From Prolixibacteraceae bacterium (GTDB taxonomy: Bacteria; Bacteroidota; Bacteroidia; Bacteroidales; Prolixibacteraceae), in the NCBI GenBank assembly GCA_019163175.1, contig JAFLKN010000008.1:62001-126000 (forward strand): 64,000 nt of DNA, given 5' to 3'. A program made the position numbers and the translations under genes. The notes under the pieces are model-generated. The model was not told the origin of the DNA. It was given only the letters and a program-made list of their open reading frames with translations, and did not search any database. Shown here piece after piece: positions 8,370-17,018 of the stretch. Position 1 is the stretch's first letter; every line of letters begins with the position of its first letter.

Positions 8370-9392
8370 ATGAAAAACTTAAAAAACACGATCTGGTTGC
8401 CCATTGCCCTTTTGCCTGTTTGGTTCCTTATTTACAAGAATCTCACGCCAATGACAAATTGGATTACTGATACCGCCTTTGGAATGGAAAAAGGAACTCA
8501 TTTTACTGAAGCATTTCGCTTCTTCATTTTCGAGTTTCCAAAAGTGATGCTTTTGCTCACAATCATTATTTTCTTTGTTGGCATTATACGAACCTTCTTT
8601 ACTCCTGAACGAACACGTAAAGCGCTTGAAGGAAAGACAACTTTTACTGGCAATGTTATGGCCGCAACGCTGGGTATTGTTACCCCATTTTGCTCGTGTT
8701 CAGCTATACCCCTGTTTTTAGGATTTATCGAAGCCGGCGTTCCTTTGGGTGTTACTTTTTCGTTCCTGATTGCAGCCCCAATGATTAATGAAGTAGCCAT
8801 TATCCTTCTGTTTGGGCTGTTTGGTTGGAAGGTTACAGCTATTTATGTAGTAACCGGATTAACCATCGCGATTTTAGCCGGATGGATCATTGGTTTACTG
8901 AAACTCGAAAAATGGGTTGAACCCTGGGTTTACGAAGCCCATATGGGAATTAACGATTCGGAAGAAGAAAAACTCAGTTTTGAAAAACGCATTCGGCTAG
9001 GCTACGATGCGGTAAAAGAGATTGTTGGAAAAGTCTGGCTTTATGTCGCTCTGGGAATTTTGGTTGGTGCCGGGGCTCATGGTTACGTTCCTGAAGATTT
9101 CATGGTGGCTTTAATGGGTAAATCGGCCTGGTATTCTGTTCCCCTTTCAATACTTATTGGAGTTCCGTTGTATTCGAATGCCGCCGGAATTGTCCCCATT
9201 GTTTCGGTCTTAATCGAAAAAGGAGCATCATTGGGGACAGCTTTGGCCTTTATGATGTCGGTGATCGGACTATCGCTTCCTGAAATGGTAATCCTGCGAA
9301 AAGTACTGAAATTACAGTTGATTGCTGTATTTGTTGGGGTAGTAAGTTTGGGAATAATATGTGTCGGATATCTTTTTAATTACGCCTTGTAA
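8370..9392 (+). CDS. CSCS-motif permease (DUF318/YraQ, ArsP-like)
   Basis: 340 residues with about 8-10 transmembrane helices in two halves joined by a charged loop (near residues 185-220). The first half carries VTPFCSCSAIPLFLGF (Cys108-Ser-Cys110), the signature of the DUF318/YraQ permease family; the second half has a matching segment (GVPLYSNAAGIVP). Members include ArsP, an exporter of trivalent organoarsenicals. Context after ArsG and behind an ArsR operator supports an arsenical exporter. Some relatives are described only as SO_0444-type Cu/Zn or two-component permeases, so the substrate is inferred. Confidence 0.85.
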   Translation: MKNLKNTIWLPIALLPVWFLIYKNLTPMTNWITDTAFGMEKGTHFTEAFRFFIFEFPKVMLLLTIIIFFVGIIRTFFTPERTRKALEGKTTFTGNVMAATLGIVTPFCSCSAIPLFLGFIEAGVPLGVTFSFLIAAPMINEVAIILLFGLFGWKVTAIYVVTGLTIAILAGWIIGLLKLEKWVEPWVYEAHMGINDSEEEKLSFEKRIRLGYDAVKEIVGKVWLYVALGILVGAGAHGYVPEDFMVALMGKSAWYSVPLSILIGVPLYSNAAGIVPIVSVLIEKGASLGTALAFMMSVIGLSLPEMVILRKVLKLQLIAVFVGVVSLGIICVGYLFNYAL

Positions 9393-9426
9393 TACGTATA
9401 TTTAAAACACATAAAACAAATCAACA

Positions 9427-9478
9427 TGAAATAGTTCGGGACTGAAGAAGCATGAAGGAGATTTTCAGAGCTATTTCA
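9427..9478 (+). other. Nested stem-loop in the gap before the ProC-like gene
   Basis: Arms TGAAATAG (9427-9434) and CTATTTCA (9471-9478) pair perfectly. Inside, CTGAA (9442-9446) can pair with TTCAG (9464-9468). No T-run follows, so it is not a classic terminator. It may be a processing or attenuation structure. Confidence 0.35.
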
Positions 9479-9553
9479 AACCATTGATAATTTCATAAAA
9501 GCAACAATCTGATTATTAAGAAACAATACAATTCTTTATTAAAAACAGAGCAT

Positions 9554-10327
9554 ATGAAAACAAAATCATTGGGTTTTATCGGTGGCGGCAGAATCACCCG
9601 AATTTTTCTGCAAGCCTTTGCTAACAAAAAAGCAATTTTCGACTCCATCAGTGTTTTCGATACCAATCAGGAAACCTTGCAAGCCCTGAAATTACAATTT
9701 CCATACATTCAGGTTATTTCGTCAGCAGCCGAAGCTGCCGCCAAAGATGTAGTTTTCCTGGCCGTTCATCCACCTTTAGTTATGGATACACTCGAAAAAA
9801 TTAAGTCGGCAGTCAATGAGCAAACCATATTTATTTCTTTGGCGCCAAAAATTACGATTATCCGTATGGCTGCTGTATTGCCAATCAATCAAATTATCAG
9901 GTTGATACCAAGCGCAACCTCAGTCATCAACCATGGTTATAACCCGGTTTGTTTTGCTTCCGGAATGTCGGAAATTCAGAAATGGTATATTCTGGAAATG
10001 CTGAATTTATTGGGGCACACTTTCGAGACTGCCGAAGAAAAACTAGAAGGTTATGCACTTCTTTCGGCCATGCTGCCCACTTATTTCTGGTTCCAATGGA
10101 ATGAACTGGAAAATATCGGTGTTAATTTTGGACTTAGTGATGGTGAGTGTCGCGAAAGTATTTACGAAACATTGAATGCTGCATTGAATACCATGTACCG
10201 CTCAGGAATGAGTCCGACAGAAGTAATGGATTTAATCCCGGTAAAACCAATCGGCGAAAACGAAGAGCAGATAAAAGGTATTTATCAGGAGAAACTGACA
10301 GGTTTATTCGGGAAGATTAAACCCTAA
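9554..10327 (+). CDS. ProC/F420-dependent-oxidoreductase-like NAD(P)-binding protein
   Basis: 257 residues. The N-terminus is a Rossmann fold (LGFIGGGRITRIFLQAF, strand-GxGxxx-helix), followed by VVFLAVHPP and SATSVINHGYNPVCF, the layout of pyrroline-5-carboxylate reductases (LIPSATS in place of the usual MPNTPA). The C-terminal helical part (about 165-257) corresponds to the ProC dimerisation domain but has drifted. It follows the arsenical permease after 161 bp and ends at a strong terminator, so it may be a late member of ars operon 1. Whether it makes proline or acts on another substrate cannot be told from sequence; I would not call it proC. Confidence 0.72.
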   Translation: MKTKSLGFIGGGRITRIFLQAFANKKAIFDSISVFDTNQETLQALKLQFPYIQVISSAAEAAAKDVVFLAVHPPLVMDTLEKIKSAVNEQTIFISLAPKITIIRMAAVLPINQIIRLIPSATSVINHGYNPVCFASGMSEIQKWYILEMLNLLGHTFETAEEKLEGYALLSAMLPTYFWFQWNELENIGVNFGLSDGECRESIYETLNAALNTMYRSGMSPTEVMDLIPVKPIGENEEQIKGIYQEKLTGLFGKIKP

Positions 10328-10334
10328 CAGCAGG

Positions 10335-10381
10335 TATTTCAGGGATTCCATCTTTTTTGTAAGGATGGAATCCCTGAAATA
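10335..10381. terminator. Bidirectional terminator (perfect 18-bp stem)
   Basis: Arms 10335-10352 (starting TATTTCAGGG) and 10364-10381 are perfect complements with an 11-nt loop. It sits between the convergent ProC-like and PQQ-propeller genes. The loop carries TTTTTT, and A/T-rich ends flank both sides, so it can serve both genes. Confidence 0.85.
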
Positions 10382-10383
10382 AT

Positions 10384-11622
10384 TTACTTTACCTGATAGG
10401 CCATCAGCACATTTCCATGCCTGATATATAAAACACCGTTGGCAATTACCGGATGGGCAAAATGTTCCTTTTCGCCTTTTGTAATTTTAAATTTACTCAC
10501 CACTTCCAGCTTCGTTCCAATCCCTTTTATTAGGTTCACGTAACCATTGTCGGTATAACAAAATAAAAGGTTGTCGGCTGCAATCAGGCTACCTTTCATA
10601 CCATTGAGCGTTTCAACAACCTGCCCGGTTTTGGTGTCCAGAACCTTCAATTTTTTATCGTCAGAAGTAGTATAAATCCGGTCACCGATCTTCACAAAAC
10701 CACCCAGTGGATTTTTCACTTTCCCGTTACGCCAAACCTCTTTGGCACTTTTCCCATCGGCCGACATTTCTATTTTATAGGCACCATTCCCGTTTTCGTC
10801 GCCCGAAATGCTGTAAATACATCCATCCGAATAGAGCGGGCTGTTGCAATGATCTCCTTCCAGTTTCACAGAGTCTTCTTTGTGCGACCATAGCAATTCG
10901 CCGGTTTTGGTGTCCAGTGCCTGTAAATACTCGTACGACAAAGTTACCAGTACATTTCTCTGCTGAAGTTTAACGACAATCGGCGAACAAAAGGAAACCG
11001 GATCGCCCAGAGCCTTCGAAGTCCACACTCGTTTTCCGGTAAAACGATCGAGCGCCACCACATTCGATTCGCCACCTCCGGGATAACAATACACTTTTAT
11101 TTCATCAACCAGCAGCGATTCTGAATAACCAAACATATTCAGTTTTCCACCCAAATCGCCGACCATATTCACTGCCCAACGCTCCTTTCCGGAAGCAGCT
11201 TCGAGGCAGGCTATTCGTCCAAGTCCGGAGCAAACGTATACCAAACCGTTGTAAACTGTTGGAGCAGATCGGGCTCCCGGAAAATTGGCCGAGTAACCTT
11301 CGCCAAAGAATTCTTTTCCATTGGACGTCTTCCAAAGCAGTTTGCCTTTCAGGTCGAATGCAAAAACATGTGCCACCTGATTAACTTCGCCATTGATGAA
11401 CAGTTTATCTTTCGCAATCACCGGAGAACTATATCCAATGCCAATTTCTTCAGTTGTCCAAAGTAAGTCAGGGCCTTTTTCCGGCCACACTTTCAGCAGA
11501 TTTTTTTCAGGATAAATACCATCGCGGTTGGGGCCACGCCATTGAGAAACTTCCTGACTACTGGAAGCAATTGCAAGCAACAGAAATGCAAGCAGCACGG
11601 AAATATTTTTTATCCTACTCAT
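10384..11622 (-). CDS. Exported PQQ-like beta-propeller protein
   Basis: 412 residues with a signal peptide (hydrophobic SVLLAFLLLAIASSSQ, cleavage near residue 23). The mature chain is a run of PQQ-type propeller blades with the recurring pattern G.VYAFD..TGK..W (for example HVFAFDLKGKLLWK, NVVALDRFTGKRVWTSK, YLQALDTKTGELLWSHK, KLKVLDTKTGQVVETL). It opens with EVSQWRGPNRDGIYPE, typical of exported quinoprotein-like proteins seen in Bacteroidota and Planctomycetes. It may bind PQQ or serve only as a scaffold as in BamB; no dehydrogenase residues can be assigned. It is convergent with the ProC-like gene and shares a terminator. Confidence 0.85.
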   Translation of the reverse strand: MSRIKNISVLLAFLLLAIASSSQEVSQWRGPNRDGIYPEKNLLKVWPEKGPDLLWTTEEIGIGYSSPVIAKDKLFINGEVNQVAHVFAFDLKGKLLWKTSNGKEFFGEGYSANFPGARSAPTVYNGLVYVCSGLGRIACLEAASGKERWAVNMVGDLGGKLNMFGYSESLLVDEIKVYCYPGGGESNVVALDRFTGKRVWTSKALGDPVSFCSPIVVKLQQRNVLVTLSYEYLQALDTKTGELLWSHKEDSVKLEGDHCNSPLYSDGCIYSISGDENGNGAYKIEMSADGKSAKEVWRNGKVKNPLGGFVKIGDRIYTTSDDKKLKVLDTKTGQVVETLNGMKGSLIAADNLLFCYTDNGYVNLIKGIGTKLEVVSKFKITKGEKEHFAHPVIANGVLYIRHGNVLMAYQVK

Positions 11623-11675
11623 TGAATTGGTTTTTAAGTTTGAGAATTAATTGTTTCGTTTCACTGATTTTAATT

Positions 11676-11704
11676 CAAAGATAGTCTGATTTTAATTTTG
11701 ACAA
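11676..11704 (-). promoter_or_regulatory. Promoter of the PQQ-propeller gene
   Basis: On the minus strand, TATCTTTG (plus 11676-11683) matches TAnnTTTG, and a TTG -33 element (plus 11702-11704) lies 18 bp upstream. This is close to the Bacteroidota sigma-ABfr consensus and predicts a leader of about 45 nt. Confidence 0.65.
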
Positions 11705-11831
11705 TCAGCATTCTATCAAGCTCCGAAACAATTTTCACATCAGATAATCTGAAAATAAAAAATCATTGTATCTTTATGAGATTCAGTTACGTACTGTAAT
11801 TTTCAGTCAGACAAATTTAAAACTAACCGAT

Positions 11832-14120
11832 ATGAAAAGCAGCTTAACCTTTCTACTTCTGCTCCTGAGTTTTTCAGGCTTGTTCGCACAAAGCAATTGC
11901 ACGGTGAAAATTGTTTTTGCAATGAACAAAACCATGCCGCCATCCTATACTTTCAAAACCGATCCTCAACCTGATGGAGCTAAGTATTCCTGGGTATTTG
12001 GCGACAATACTGTTTCTGATTCACCATCGCCAACCCATACTTTTAAAGTTGGAGATACTTATCCAATTATGGTGAAAGTTCTCGGAGCCGATGGAAAAAT
12101 TTGCTACGGCGAGGTAAAAACCCGCTTTGAAGGCGGAACTTCAACACCAACAATTCTTTCAGGAAAAGGAAAAGTTGTGGACAAAACGGCAACAGCTGGC
12201 TGCGGATTAATGATTGCTCTTGAAAATGGAACGTTCCTTATTCCGGCAGAAATGATACCCAATTTTACCCTGAAAGCCGGACAATATCTCGAACTGGCCT
12301 ACGAAATACTGAAAGACAAACCGTCGACCTGCCCACCCGGAATAATGGTGCGAATTCAAAAGATTGCAGAAATTGTGCAGACAATATGTAATGTTCCGAT
12401 AAGCTTTACCAAAAACAATGTTTCACCGGTGAGCTACACGTTCAAAACCGCAGAACAGCCAGCTGGATCAAAATATTATTGGTATTTTGGTGATCAGGGA
12501 ACTTCGTCTGATGCATCGCCAAGCTTCACTTTTAGCACAAGCGGAACTTACACCATTACGCTGAAGGTTCTTGATGCTACAGGTAAATCTTGCGCAAATA
12601 CGCTTAAAACTGCATTTGAAGGAAAAGCTTCGCCCGTTTTAACTGCCAAAGGGAAAGTAAAAAAGATTGCATTGGCTGGATGTGATTTGGTTATTTCGCT
12701 CGAAAACGGAACGACTCTGATTCCTGCTAAAATTGTTCCTGAATTTGTACTGAAAGATGGTCAATATGTAGAAATTACTTACGAAAAACTAGGCCAAAAA
12801 ACAACAAATTGCAACGAAGGTTTCGAAGGCAAAATACTAACAATAAAGGAAATTGTTACTACTCCATCCTGTAAAGCTTATTTTACGGCAACCAACCAAA
12901 TCTGGTCCGATCCGGCCATGATGAAAAAAGTAGTATTTGCCAATCAATCCACTGGAGACATTAAAGAATGCTTATGGAACTTCGGCGACAACACAACAAG
13001 CACCGAATTGAAACCGATTCACGAATATGCAGCGTTTGGCGAATACAAAGTATGTTTGGTCATAACCACGCTGTCAGGTTGTAAAAGCGACTATTGCACC
13101 ACCGTAAAAGTGGCTCAGACACCAACTGAATGTAATTTCGATCTGGTTATTAAACCAAAACCTGAAACTACAAATACCTTCTTGTTTTATGCTTTAAGTT
13201 CTTCGGAAATTAAAACCTGGAACTGGAAATTTGGCGATGGAAAAACCAGCGATGCCAAAAATCCGGAACATGTCTATGAAAAAACAGGTACTTACGAAGT
13301 TACCTGCACCATAACTACTGCAGCGGGATGTACTGCAACGCGGACAACAAAATATACCGTTTTGACTTCGCCGCTAACAACTTGCAAAGGAGCTGTAAGT
13401 TTACTCTTATTCGACCCAACCGATAATCAATGCAATGGAAAAGCTACGATAAAATTGCTGGATGAAAATGCCAAAGAAATAGCAAATGTTAGCTATTTGT
13501 GGTCTGATGGCCGGACTGGTACAAGTATCGAAAACCTTTGTCCGGATAAGACTTATTCCGTACAGGCTATCATTGAAGGTGTTTGCCAGAAAAACACTTC
13601 GTTCACCATGCTGTCAAAACCTGTTTGGAGAGCATCAGTTCTAAACGGACAAAGCAATTTTACAGTTATTGCCCCCAAAGAGGGTGTTGAGTACGAATGG
13701 AGTTTTGGCGATGGAATCAAATTGAAGGGCGCCGAAGTAACCTACGACTTTGCTACCGATGGGATTTACAACATTACCCTCAAAGCAGTCAGCGGCAGCG
13801 ACTCTTCAGAGTATTCGCAACAGGTTGTGGTTATGAAAAGCGTTACCGGCACCAATATCATTAATAAATCGGAACTCGAAATTTATCCCAATCCGGTAAA
13901 AGAAATGCTGAAAATTAATTTCGGAAACCCTGTTGAAGGAAATCTAAATATTGAGATTATGAATATTGCCGGACAACGAGCCTTCGCTCAGCAACTCAAA
14001 ACAGATGGATTAAACCAGGCAACAATCAACGTACAACATTTAAAATCTGGCATCTATTTCCTTCGATTAACCAATGGGAAGTACCTGATAACCGACCGAA
14101 AATTCATAAAAGCCGACTAA
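11832..14120 (+). CDS. PKD-domain surface protein with T9SS sorting domain
   Basis: 762 residues from ATG 11832, the start that gives a clean signal peptide (FLLLLLSFSGLFAQ). Two tandem modules of about 165 residues follow. Each joins a PKD domain (YSWVFGDN..., YYWYFGDQ...) to a small beta domain with the phrase LENGT.LIPA..VP.F.LK.GQY.E..YE. Further PKD domains have CLWNFGDN, TWNWKFGDG and YEWSFGDG. The last 85 residues (ELEIYPNPVKE ... GIYFLRLTNGK) are a type A T9SS C-terminal sorting domain. So it should be secreted across the outer membrane and cell-surface attached. PKD domains usually mediate protein or glycan contacts; no enzyme domain is visible. Confidence 0.88.
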   Translation: MKSSLTFLLLLLSFSGLFAQSNCTVKIVFAMNKTMPPSYTFKTDPQPDGAKYSWVFGDNTVSDSPSPTHTFKVGDTYPIMVKVLGADGKICYGEVKTRFEGGTSTPTILSGKGKVVDKTATAGCGLMIALENGTFLIPAEMIPNFTLKAGQYLELAYEILKDKPSTCPPGIMVRIQKIAEIVQTICNVPISFTKNNVSPVSYTFKTAEQPAGSKYYWYFGDQGTSSDASPSFTFSTSGTYTITLKVLDATGKSCANTLKTAFEGKASPVLTAKGKVKKIALAGCDLVISLENGTTLIPAKIVPEFVLKDGQYVEITYEKLGQKTTNCNEGFEGKILTIKEIVTTPSCKAYFTATNQIWSDPAMMKKVVFANQSTGDIKECLWNFGDNTTSTELKPIHEYAAFGEYKVCLVITTLSGCKSDYCTTVKVAQTPTECNFDLVIKPKPETTNTFLFYALSSSEIKTWNWKFGDGKTSDAKNPEHVYEKTGTYEVTCTITTAAGCTATRTTKYTVLTSPLTTCKGAVSLLLFDPTDNQCNGKATIKLLDENAKEIANVSYLWSDGRTGTSIENLCPDKTYSVQAIIEGVCQKNTSFTMLSKPVWRASVLNGQSNFTVIAPKEGVEYEWSFGDGIKLKGAEVTYDFATDGIYNITLKAVSGSDSSEYSQQVVVMKSVTGTNIINKSELEIYPNPVKEMLKINFGNPVEGNLNIEIMNIAGQRAFAQQLKTDGLNQATINVQHLKSGIYFLRLTNGKYLITDRKFIKAD

Positions 14121-14168
14121 ATTAAAGCAGTCGGAAAGTGTTATAGAAGTTTATTCGGGTAATTTTTC

Positions 14169-14207
14169 AAAAAGCTCAACCTTACAAATACAGGTTGAGC
14201 TTTTTTA
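14169..14207 (+). terminator. Rho-independent terminator after the PKD gene
   Basis: Arms AAAAAGCTCAACCT (14169-14182) and AGGTTGAGCTTTTT (14192-14205), 9-nt loop, then a T-run. It separates the PKD gene from ars operon 2. Confidence 0.88.
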
Positions 14208-14240
14208 TTTTTCTATCTGAAAATTGTAATAAAAATTTAA

Positions 14241-14291
14241 TGACGTAAATATACGTCACAATTAAATACGACGTATATTTACGTCGTATTT
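14241..14291 (+). promoter_or_regulatory. Double operator of ars operon 2
   Basis: Site 1 is TGACGTAAATATACGTCA (14241-14258; arms GACGTA/TACGTC, 4-nt spacer). Site 2 has 12-bp perfect arms, AAATACGACGTA (14264-14275) and TACGTCGTATTT (14280-14291), around TATT. The 16-bp core of site 2 is the exact reverse complement of the core of site 1; the dyad centres are 28 bp apart. A near-consensus -7 box TATATTTA (14274-14281) lies inside site 2, so repressor binding would block initiation. The downstream gene is arsR, 14 bp away. Confidence 0.82.
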
Positions 14292-14304
14292 AAAACCCAA
14301 AATC

Positions 14305-14640
14305 ATGGTAGTTTCAAAAACAGAACTTTTCGACGAAACGCTTCAGAAAAAAGCGAATCTATTTAAAGCCCTCGCCCACCCTGCCCGCCTTCAGATTCTG
14401 CAATTTCTGGCAAAGTCAAAAAACTGTATTTCAGGCGATATTTCGGACGAGTTGCCGCTAAGCCGCACAACCGTTAATCAGCATCTGACGGAACTTAAAG
14501 AAGCAGGCCTGATTAAAGGACATGTGGAAGGAGTCAAAATGAAATACTGCCTCGACGGCGAAAAGGTAAAAGAAATGAAAAACCTTCTAGCCTCGTTTCT
14601 GGAAGAAATTCAACTTCCGGAAGACTTCTCGTGCGACTAA
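14305..14640 (+). CDS. arsR: ArsR-family metalloregulator (ars operon 2)
   Basis: 111 residues, winged-helix DNA-binding domain (FKALAHPARLQILQFL; ISGDISDELPLSRTTVNQHL; ELKEAGLIKG). Cys41 before the recognition helices, Cys82 in the wing (MKYC) and Cys110 at the C-terminus are candidate As(III) ligands; unlike the first ArsR there is no vicinal Cys pair. It is preceded by two palindromes with a core unrelated to that of operon 1, so the two repressors probably recognise different DNA. It leads the run arsC-arsM-acr3-hipA-like-DUF3037. Confidence 0.92.
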   Translation: MVVSKTELFDETLQKKANLFKALAHPARLQILQFLAKSKNCISGDISDELPLSRTTVNQHLTELKEAGLIKGHVEGVKMKYCLDGEKVKEMKNLLASFLEEIQLPEDFSCD

Positions 14641-14687
14641 AGCCATTATTGAATTATCACATTTTCAAATCTTCAAATTCAAAAAAT

Positions 14688-15113
14688 ATGAAAGTACTTA
14701 TTCTTTGCACCGGAAACAGTTGCCGCAGCCAAATGGCACATGGCTTTTTACAGTCGTTCGATCCAAACATCACTGTTTGTTCTGCCGGAACAGAAGCCTC
14801 CGGAAAACTGAATCAAAAAGCGGTTGCTGCGATCAAAGAAATTGGTATCGACATCAGTCACCACACGTCCGACTCGGTTGAAAAATACCTGAATGACGAA
14901 TGGGACTACGTAATTACAGTTTGTGGTGGTGCCAACGAAAGCTGTCCTGCATTTATCGGAAAGGTGAAACACCGCTTGCATATTGGCTTCGACGATCCAT
15001 CGCATGCCATTGGAACTGAAGAGTTTATTTGGAGCGAATTTATTCGGGTTCGCGACGAGATTAAAGATGGTTTTTGGAAGTTTTACATCGAACAAATCAA
15101 ACCGCAGTTATGA
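14688..15113 (+). CDS. arsC: Arsenate reductase, LMW-phosphatase type
   Basis: 141 residues from ATG 14688, the start that gives MKVLILCTGNSCRSQMAHG. The P-loop CTGNSCRS (Cys7 to Arg13) is the CX5R active site of thioredoxin-coupled arsenate reductases. The redox region TVCGGANESCP carries the two further cysteines, which in this family relay a disulfide after As(V) is reduced to As(III). Cytoplasmic. Its stop overlaps the arsM start (ATGA), so product hand-over to methylation or export is in the same transcript. Length is normal for the family. Confidence 0.94.
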   Translation: MKVLILCTGNSCRSQMAHGFLQSFDPNITVCSAGTEASGKLNQKAVAAIKEIGIDISHHTSDSVEKYLNDEWDYVITVCGGANESCPAFIGKVKHRLHIGFDDPSHAIGTEEFIWSEFIRVRDEIKDGFWKFYIEQIKPQL

Positions 15114-15919
15114 AAGCCGAAGATTTAAAACTGGTAGTACAGGAAAAATACGGAGCCATTGCTAACCAAAGCATATTGATGAATCAATCGTCGTGTTGCG
15201 GAACAACAGGTTGTTGCGGGGACTTGGAATTTAGCATGATTGGCGACGAATACAAGAACATTGATGGCTACAATCCTGAAGCTGATTTGGGATTGGGATG
15301 TGGACTTCCCACACAATTTGCCGACCTAAAAATTGGAGATCATGTCCTTGATTTGGGAAGTGGTGCCGGGAACGATTGCTTTGTTGCCCGCGCCATTGTT
15401 AGAGAAACAGGCAAAGTTACAGGTCTGGATTTTACTGAAGCGATGGTTGCCAAAGCCACCGGAAACAATCTGAAACTTGGGTTCACCAATGTTGAATTTG
15501 TTCAGGGTGACATTGAAGAAATGCCTTTATCAGATAACAACTTTGATGTGGTTGTTTCGAATTGCGTTTTAAACCTGGTTCCAGACAAAAACAAAGCTTT
15601 CGCCCAAATGATGCGGGTATTAAAGACAGGAGGTCATTTCTGTGTTTCGGATGTGGTGATCAAAGGTGAATTGCCCCAAGCGCTGCGCAAAGATGCTGAA
15701 ATGTATGTTGGATGTGTTGCCGGAGCTGTATCAATGGATCACTATCTCGACATCATTAACAGCGCAGGCTTTAAAAACATCACTATCCACAAGCTTAAGG
15801 TAATATCTATTCCAGACGAAGTCCTCGATAAGTATCTGTCGAAATCCGAACTAGAAGATTTCAAAAACGGAGATACGGGAATATTCAGTATTACAGTTTC
15901 AGGTTACAAACCATCGTAA
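15110..15919 (+). CDS. arsM: Arsenite methyltransferase
   Basis: 269 residues from ATG 15110, overlapping the arsC stop. SAM-binding motif I is [11 protein letters not shown] (about 78-88). Cysteines corresponding to the three conserved As(III) ligands are visible in [14 protein letters not shown] and YVGCVAGA. The N-terminus also has two vicinal Cys pairs in [11 protein letters not shown] (Cys29-30, 35-36), which could capture arsenite. The enzyme transfers methyl groups from SAM to As(III), giving mono- to trimethylarsenicals. Methylated trivalent products are toxic, so pairing with the ArsG/permease operon nearby makes sense. The family call is firm. Confidence 0.93.
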   Translation: MKAEDLKLVVQEKYGAIANQSILMNQSSCCGTTGCCGDLEFSMIGDEYKNIDGYNPEADLGLGCGLPTQFADLKIGDHVLDLGSGAGNDCFVARAIVRETGKVTGLDFTEAMVAKATGNNLKLGFTNVEFVQGDIEEMPLSDNNFDVVVSNCVLNLVPDKNKAFAQMMRVLKTGGHFCVSDVVIKGELPQALRKDAEMYVGCVAGAVSMDHYLDIINSAGFKNITIHKLKVISIPDEVLDKYLSKSELEDFKNGDTGIFSITVSGYKPS

Positions 15920-15929
15920 AATTAGAGTT

Positions 15930-17000
15930 ATGCCTTCAAAAAAACGCTTAAAATTTCTCGACCGATACCTCACACTTTGGATTTTTTTGGCCATGTTTAT
16001 TGGCGTATTTGCCGGTTGGGTTAGTCCGAACGTTGCCGAATTCTGGAACAGTATGTCTTCAGGAACTACCAATATTCCGATTGCCATTGGCTTAATTGTA
16101 ATGATGTACCCTCCGCTCGCCAAAGTGAAGTACGAAGAACTTGGCGATGTATTCAGGAATACCAAAATTCTCGGACTTTCCCTGTTTCAGAACTGGGTGG
16201 TCGGTCCAATTTTGATGTTTGTGTTGGCGATCACCTTTTTCAAACTGTTTCCCGGCGACAACAACGGGAATCTGCCTTACATGTATGGAATTATCCTGAT
16301 TGGGCTGGCCCGATGTATTGCCATGGTGATTGTTTGGAACGATCTGGCCAAAGGCGACACGCAATATGCGGCTGGATTGGTAGCTTTTAACTCGGTTTTC
16401 CAGGTGCTATTGTTTTCGGTTTATGCCTATGTTTTTATCGCCATTTTACCAGGCTGGTTCGGGGTTCCCGTGAACGAAACCGTTTCGCAAATCACGATGG
16501 GAGCAATTGCCAAAAGTGTATTTATCTACCTGGGAATCCCAATGATTGCAGGCTTTCTAACCCGATTTATCCTGATTCGGATCAAAAGCAAAGAATGGTA
16601 TCAGGCTATATTCGTACCTAAAATCAGTCCTTTAACACTCATTGCATTACTATTCACCATTGTTGTGATGTTCTCGCTGAAAGGCGAATACATTGTGAAA
16701 ATTCCGATGGATGTCGTGCTGATAGCCATCCCATTGCTAATCTACTTCGTGGTCATGTTCTTCAGTTCATTTTTTATGAGCAAAAAAAACGGAGCCAATT
16801 ACGAGCAATCGACCACACTGGCGTTTACCGCAGCAAGTAATAATTTCGAACTTGCTATTGCGGTAGCCATCGCCATTTTCGGAATCAATTCAGGAGAAGC
16901 TTTTGCAGGGGTTATTGGTCCGTTGGTTGAAGTTCCGGTAATGATCGGACTGGTAAATGTGGCTTTCTGGTTTAAACGAAGGTATTTTACCACCATTTAA
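15930..17000 (+). CDS. acr3: Arsenite efflux permease Acr3
   Basis: 356 residues, ten predicted transmembrane helices (BART/Acr3 fold). Conserved Cys129 in [18 protein letters not shown] and Glu307 in [15 protein letters not shown] match the key Cys and Glu of characterised Acr3 proteins (Cys129, Glu305 in Alkaliphilus). It exports As(III) using the proton-motive force. It starts 10 bp after arsM and ends 18 bp before the HipA-like gene with no terminator visible, so read-through is likely. Confidence 0.95.
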   Translation: MPSKKRLKFLDRYLTLWIFLAMFIGVFAGWVSPNVAEFWNSMSSGTTNIPIAIGLIVMMYPPLAKVKYEELGDVFRNTKILGLSLFQNWVVGPILMFVLAITFFKLFPGDNNGNLPYMYGIILIGLARCIAMVIVWNDLAKGDTQYAAGLVAFNSVFQVLLFSVYAYVFIAILPGWFGVPVNETVSQITMGAIAKSVFIYLGIPMIAGFLTRFILIRIKSKEWYQAIFVPKISPLTLIALLFTIVVMFSLKGEYIVKIPMDVVLIAIPLLIYFVVMFFSSFFMSKKNGANYEQSTTLAFTAASNNFELAIAVAIAIFGINSGEAFAGVIGPLVEVPVMIGLVNVAFWFKRRYFTTI

Positions 17001-17018
17001 TTACTTTTACCCTTCATA

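Noticed and set aside
9554..10327. Calling the ProC-like gene proC
   Set aside because: The C-terminal half is too divergent from pyrroline-5-carboxylate reductase and the context is arsenic resistance; a substrate cannot be assigned.
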